Below, in pieces: positions 61,466-64,000 of a stretch of DNA of 64,000 bases. This DNA comes from Muraenolepis orangiensis (Eukaryota > Chordata > Actinopteri > Gadiformes > Muraenolepididae): positions 10,663,203 through 10,727,202 of the forward strand of contig CM051013.1 of NCBI GenBank assembly GCA_027704905.1, in the 5' to 3' direction. Made by a program: the position numbers and the translations under genes. The notes under the pieces were generated by a model that worked only from the letters and a program-made list of their open reading frames with translations, was not told the origin of the DNA and did no database searches. The first letter of the stretch is position 1; the number at the start of each line of letters is the position of its first letter.

Positions 61466-64000
61466 TGTGTGTGCGTGTGTGCGTGTGTGTGTGTGTGTGC
61501 GTGCGTGCACTTTAAAAACCCATTCACACACCCTATTAGCGATGGATTCATGTTTTTAACCAGAATGCATTTCAGAAAAACAGACATGCTAAGAGGGTGT
61601 GAGGTTGTGATGACATCGGAAAGGGAGGGGAGAGAGGTGGGAGAGAAGAGAGAGAAAGAGAGAGAAAGAGGGGGCAGAGAGAGAAAGAGGGTGAGAAAGA
61701 TAGAGGGAGATAGAGAAAGAGGGAGATAAAGAACGGGGGGGGGGGCGCAGAGAGGGAGAGAGGAGGTATAGAGAGTAAGAGAGAGATGGGGCAGAGAGAA
61801 AGAGAAGGTATAGATAGTGAGTAAGATAGAAAGAGAGGGAGGGGAGCGAGACAGAATGAGGGAAATAAAGAGAGGGATACAGAGAGAGAGGGGGGTGAGA
61901 GAGTAAGGGAGAGAGAGATAAAGAAAGAGAGAGGAGAGAGAGATAAAGAAGAAAAAAAAAGAGAGAGAGCTAAAGAGAGAGAGGAGAGATAAAAAGTGAG
62001 GAAAGGGAGGCAGACATGGCCTGAAATGACGTTGAATGCCAAATGTCGGAAGGCGGAATTGGCAGCCTGAACCTCCTCCTCCACCACCACCACCACTCGG
62101 CCGGGAGAGCACAAGGGAACCTTATCCCTCAGCCTACAGCTGCTCTGCCTCCCTGCCTTCCCCCCCCCCCCCCGCGCAGCCCCTCAGAGGGCCCCCCCTC
62201 CCTGTGCGTTTATCAAAGTGCTTCTTACTGGCCACGAGATACTCGTCCTCCGTCTGCTTGAAGAACACCGTGAGCTTGTCCAGGTCCAACAGAGCTGCCT
62301 TAGTGTCCTCCAGCATCGTTCGCTCCTCCTTCTGCCGGGGGGAGAGAGAGAGCGGAGAGGCTAAATGGTGTGTGTTTGTTTGTTCAAAAACAGCTGTGCG
62401 GTTCCAAGGAAAAACTCAACAAAATACTTCCAATTCAATTCAGAAATGGTTACGGACAAGGCTGTGGCTCAAAGAGTTACCAGTCATTAACTTGTTTCGT
62501 GAAGTATAAACTAAAATTGGCACGTCAACAAAAGTCAACGGCGTGCCTGGCACGCCGTAGTCTAAGCCCTTTTTGAAGAAGAAAGGTTTTTCTTCATCTC
62601 AGGCCATGTTCACACGACACCTAAAGAATGTGTAACACGCAAGCTGTAAATAAAGCCATTTGAAAGCTCGTCTCATACATCAGCACGGATTCAGTGCACA
62701 AGGAAAGTGATTTGGTTTGAACAGAAACAATGCCAAACACTGCGTTCTCCAGAGTGCCGTGGACAGTCTGAACGTTTACTACAAGACGTGCAGAGCCCAC
62801 TCCTCACCAGGTGGGGCGCCAGCGAGCTCTGGAAGTGCAGCAGCACGCCAATGGCGGATATCTGGTCCAGCCACTTTCTGCTGGTCTCCTTGCTGTCCTC
62901 TTGGTACTCCCCGGCGTTGTTGTATCGCGCGCGGAGCGCCGCAAGGAGCTGCTCCGCTAGCGTTAGCACCGCAGCACCGGCCGCCTGGCAGAAGATCACA
63001 TCCCTCCGTAGCTGGAGGGACGTGTCTGTGGGGGAGAGGGAGTGAGAGAGTGAGAGAGAGAGAGAGAGAGAGAGGCTGTTACAAAAAATGCAATACATGA
63101 AATGCCATAGCTTGGCCAGCTATGAAGGGTTTGAGGTTAATGTTTCTGTTCAATGTTCTAGATGAACCAGTGAAATGGTTCAGTGAGTCATCTCATTCAA
63201 AACTTATGAATGAGTACCAAACGGTGGCGCGAGTGTACAATCATGGACACTGAAAAAAACCACCCAGGAGTGGAATCCAATTCATTACTCGTCTTATCCT
63301 ACACTGTCCCTCTGAGAGTAACTCATCTGTTAATGATGGGGAGTGCTGTACCTGTGCACTTAAGGAGAGCCAGGAGCAGCTGGTTCTTCCCATCTGGAGG
63401 AGGAGGAGGAGGAGGAGGAGGAGAGAGAAGGTTGAGAGAAATTAGCAATGAAACGCTTATGGTGAAGTTAATGGTACATCTAAATCTTTCTTTATTAAAC
63501 CTCCACTTAATCTGTATTTGACCAGGTCCATTCTCAGAATATATAAGTATTCTCACGCGTAAGGGGCGACCACACCACAAATAATACACAAAAGTAAAAA
63601 ACTAAAGTGATTTTGTACAATATAATTTGTACAAAACATAATTTTGTACAAAACAGCAATGCAAAGTATTTAACAGGTAAACAACACAAGATATGCAATA
63701 AATAAATAAATAAATATAATATTCCAAGTAAAAAAATACACAAGCTAAACAAAGAAGATACTCATTAAGAGAGGAGAAGAAAGCTGAACGATGAAGTTAC
63801 GTTAAAAAAGATACGGTTTAAAGACATGAATATAATGTGTTTTCCGCCTTACCGTCTACAAACCGCTGTAGGCTGTCCACCAGGGTTCTGATGGAGCTGG
63901 GAAGGTTCCAAGGGTCTTCCTGGATGTTCTTGTGGATGACACAGCGGCAACGCACGGTCCAGTCCTCCGTGTGCCGGAACTCTGCTCGTCGCCACGGAAA
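56126..64000 (-). CDS. prex1: prex1: PI(3,4,5)P3-dependent Rac exchanger 1, 3' part of the gene (last 11 coding exons)
   Basis: P-Rex1 is a Rac guanine-nucleotide exchange factor activated by PI(3,4,5)P3 and G-beta-gamma. The catalytic DH-PH part lies outside the window; what is seen is the C-terminal inositol-polyphosphate-4-phosphatase-like region. Exons, minus strand, transcript order: 63853-64000 (cut by the edge), 63352-63393, 62808-63025, 62229-62331, 60444-60587, 58948-59062, 58708-58774, 57125-57300, 56570-56672, 56287-56354, 56126-56168. All phases are consistent, giving 1227 nt. Signature stretches: GKNQLLLALLKCTDTSLQLR, RYNNAGEYQEDSKETSRKWL, QVEGSRQALRV, LPSRLQNGGSLKLHTVLFTR, YYRRLRAFYLEKSNL, SSELCNRLGACHITMC, RLCLPPSDGDL. 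PREX2 is the alternative; the shared 20q linkage with KCNQ2 and the DGDL tail favour PREX1. Confidence 0.9.
56287..56354 (-). CDS. prex1: prex1 68-nt penultimate exon
   Basis: Reads GTRVELLAKNMKVMDQMPPS AP and ends at CCCAG-GTAACC. Read through, a TAA appears at once and mimics the protein end, but the split Arg continues in the next exon. Confidence 0.88.
56570..56672 (-). CDS. prex1: prex1 103-nt exon
   Basis: Reads CTLSVTLEQSMILTRNHGLL, then PRCIMQTMDIMRKQ. Human counterpart begins STLSVSLEQA. Donor GTACAC. Confidence 0.92.
56985..57056 (+). mobile_element. SINE fragment in a prex1 intron
   Basis: ctggcttcgacccccaatgt, ctgcagtctacctg and gttctgctaaatacg parallel the copy at 48360-48490. 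Confidence 0.5.
57125..57300 (-). CDS. prex1: prex1 176-nt exon
   Basis: Reads LLRPLNTLDDLCRLMQSYVN, VRPSVQGHPSGVSVLCVSS and ELCNRLGACHITMCATGMQ between CAACAG and GTCTGT. The donor GTCTGT is weak beyond the GT. Confidence 0.9.
57425..57790. repeat. 21-bp minisatellite in a prex1 intron
   Basis: About 15 diverged copies of gatgagatctactttattaaa. The period keeps an EIYFIKD-type frame open; not a gene. Confidence 0.9.
57800..58700. other. prex1 intron, mostly unique DNA
   Basis: No gene or repeat family recognised. 58330-58480 is balanced in composition and might be conserved non-coding DNA. Confidence 0.35.
58708..58774 (-). CDS. prex1: prex1 67-nt exon
   Basis: Reads AFYLEKSNLQTDSNTTAMKI DQ in phase with both neighbours. 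Acceptor CCACCAG, donor GTAGAA. Human counterpart is AFYLERSNLPTDA. Confidence 0.9.
58948..59062 (-). CDS. prex1: prex1 115-nt exon
   Basis: Reads LERPEGPSQQDYTAIEEFQQ, then RTNAVSLERVKAYYRRLR, between TTCCCCAG and GTATGC. Confidence 0.92.
59871..60394. mobile_element. element with about 85-bp imperfect terminal inverted repeats, in a prex1 intron
   Basis: 59871-59953 and 60302-60394 are inverted copies (shared atacatgcatca, ttggaccgcaatgc, tagaaaagt and ccaactct). The 350-bp interior is non-coding. No transposase and no clear target duplication. Confidence 0.65.
60444..60587 (-). CDS. prex1: prex1 144-nt exon
   Basis: Reads TPVCYQVEGSRQALRVTLLL, DSCHFSELPSRLQNGGSLKL and HTVLFTR. A short (CA)n lies immediately upstream of its acceptor (60592-60622). 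Confidence 0.92.
60762..60802. repeat. 19-bp inverted repeat with 3-nt loop
   Basis: gacatagtatcggaaaagt and acttttctgatactatgtc pair with one mismatch. Confidence 0.85.
60869..60975. repeat. (TA)n-rich / TATC microsatellite
   Basis: TATC then TA with CTGTA/ACAGTA interruptions. Confidence 0.85.
61400..61508. repeat. (GT)n microsatellite
   Basis: GT array with GTGC interruptions. Confidence 0.95.
61615..62005. repeat. purine-rich (GA/GGGA) tract in a prex1 intron
   Basis: About 390 bp nearly free of pyrimidines on the plus strand. The long Leu/Ser frames on the minus strand come from it. Confidence 0.9.
62229..62331 (-). CDS. prex1: prex1 103-nt exon
   Basis: Reads KEERTMLEDTKAALLDLDKL, then TVFFKQTEDEYLVA, ending at GCCA-GTAAGA. 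Reading on past that donor gives a spurious extension (SKKHFDKRTGRG); the phase-1 split Asn with the next exon argues for the donor. Confidence 0.88.
62808..63025 (-). CDS. prex1: prex1 218-nt exon
   Basis: Reads TSLQLRRDVIFCQAAGAAVL, TLAEQLLAALRARYNNAGEY, QEDSKETSRKWLDQISAIGV and LLHFQSSLAPHL between CCCACAG and GTGAGG. The 5' intron has a (GA)n tract at about 63045-63074. Confidence 0.92.
63352..63393 (-). CDS. prex1: prex1 42-nt exon
   Basis: Reads GKNQLLLALLKCT with split codons at both ends, between CCTCCAG and GTACAG. A (GGA)n/(CCT)n run at about 63396-63421 forms its acceptor polypyrimidine tract. Confidence 0.88.
63853..64000 (-). CDS. prex1: prex1 exon, truncated by the window edge
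   Basis: Reads RAEFRHTEDWTVRCRCVIHK, NIQEDPWNLPSSIRTL and VDSLQRFVD, open to the window end. Donor GTAAGG at 63852. A possible acceptor (GCAG) lies near 63982, so the exon may start inside the window; the frame stays open either way. Confidence 0.85.

Noticed and set aside
61327..62114. A 261-codon Leu/Ser/Pro-rich minus-strand ORF resembling membrane segments
   Set aside because: It is composed of the complement of the GA/GGGA tract and a (CA)n array; low complexity, no family.

Overview
This window is vertebrate nuclear DNA, almost certainly from a teleost fish. Genes are split by GT-AG introns, the intervening DNA is dense in long (CA)n, (GA)n and (TAG)n microsatellites, and the dispersed repeats are fish types: LINE fragments, tRNA-derived SINEs and a hAT relic. 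I see no bacterial operon, CRISPR array, phage or tRNA/rRNA gene.

Two protein-coding genes can be assembled exon by exon, both on the minus strand and in tandem. From 51999 down to 25411 lies kcnq2 (Kv7.2, M-current potassium channel). Fourteen coding exons have matching splice phases and would encode about 880 residues, close to the 872 of human KCNQ2. Upstream of it, from the right edge (64000) down to 56126, lie the last eleven coding exons of prex1 (PI(3,4,5)P3-dependent Rac exchanger 1), with a probable 3' UTR reaching about 53.8 kb. Only about 1.8 kb separates the prex1 3' end from the kcnq2 start codon. Human KCNQ2 and PREX1 are both on 20q13 but not adjacent.

Layout: 1-24.5 kb is gene-poor DNA downstream of kcnq2. 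It holds LINE 3' fragments (2.2-3.5, 5.5-6.0 kb), a hAT transposase relic (8.7-9.7 kb), a mosaic of duplicated tRNA-like repeats (10.1-11.8 kb), an uninterrupted 983-codon LINE ORF with a 12-bp target-site duplication (12.66-15.68 kb), a MITE-like inverted repeat (15.76-15.94 kb), minisatellites (17.3, 20.9-21.4, 21.7 kb) and an LTR-like relic (21.4-21.7 kb). 24.5-52.0 kb is kcnq2, whose introns carry LINE pieces, SINEs, a foldback element and a (TAG)n tract. 52.0-53.8 kb is the intergenic stretch with two (CA)n arrays over 180 bp and a SINE. 53.8-64.0 kb is the 3' part of prex1.

The most interesting points are in kcnq2: a one-base deletion in the exon between S2 and S3, a 41-glycine tract from a near-pure GGA microsatellite between the two conserved C-terminal motifs, a valine at the pore position that sets TEA sensitivity in mammalian Kv7.2, and one GC-AG intron. 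I found no new multi-gene system. All family assignments come from recalled family sequence features, not from a search.
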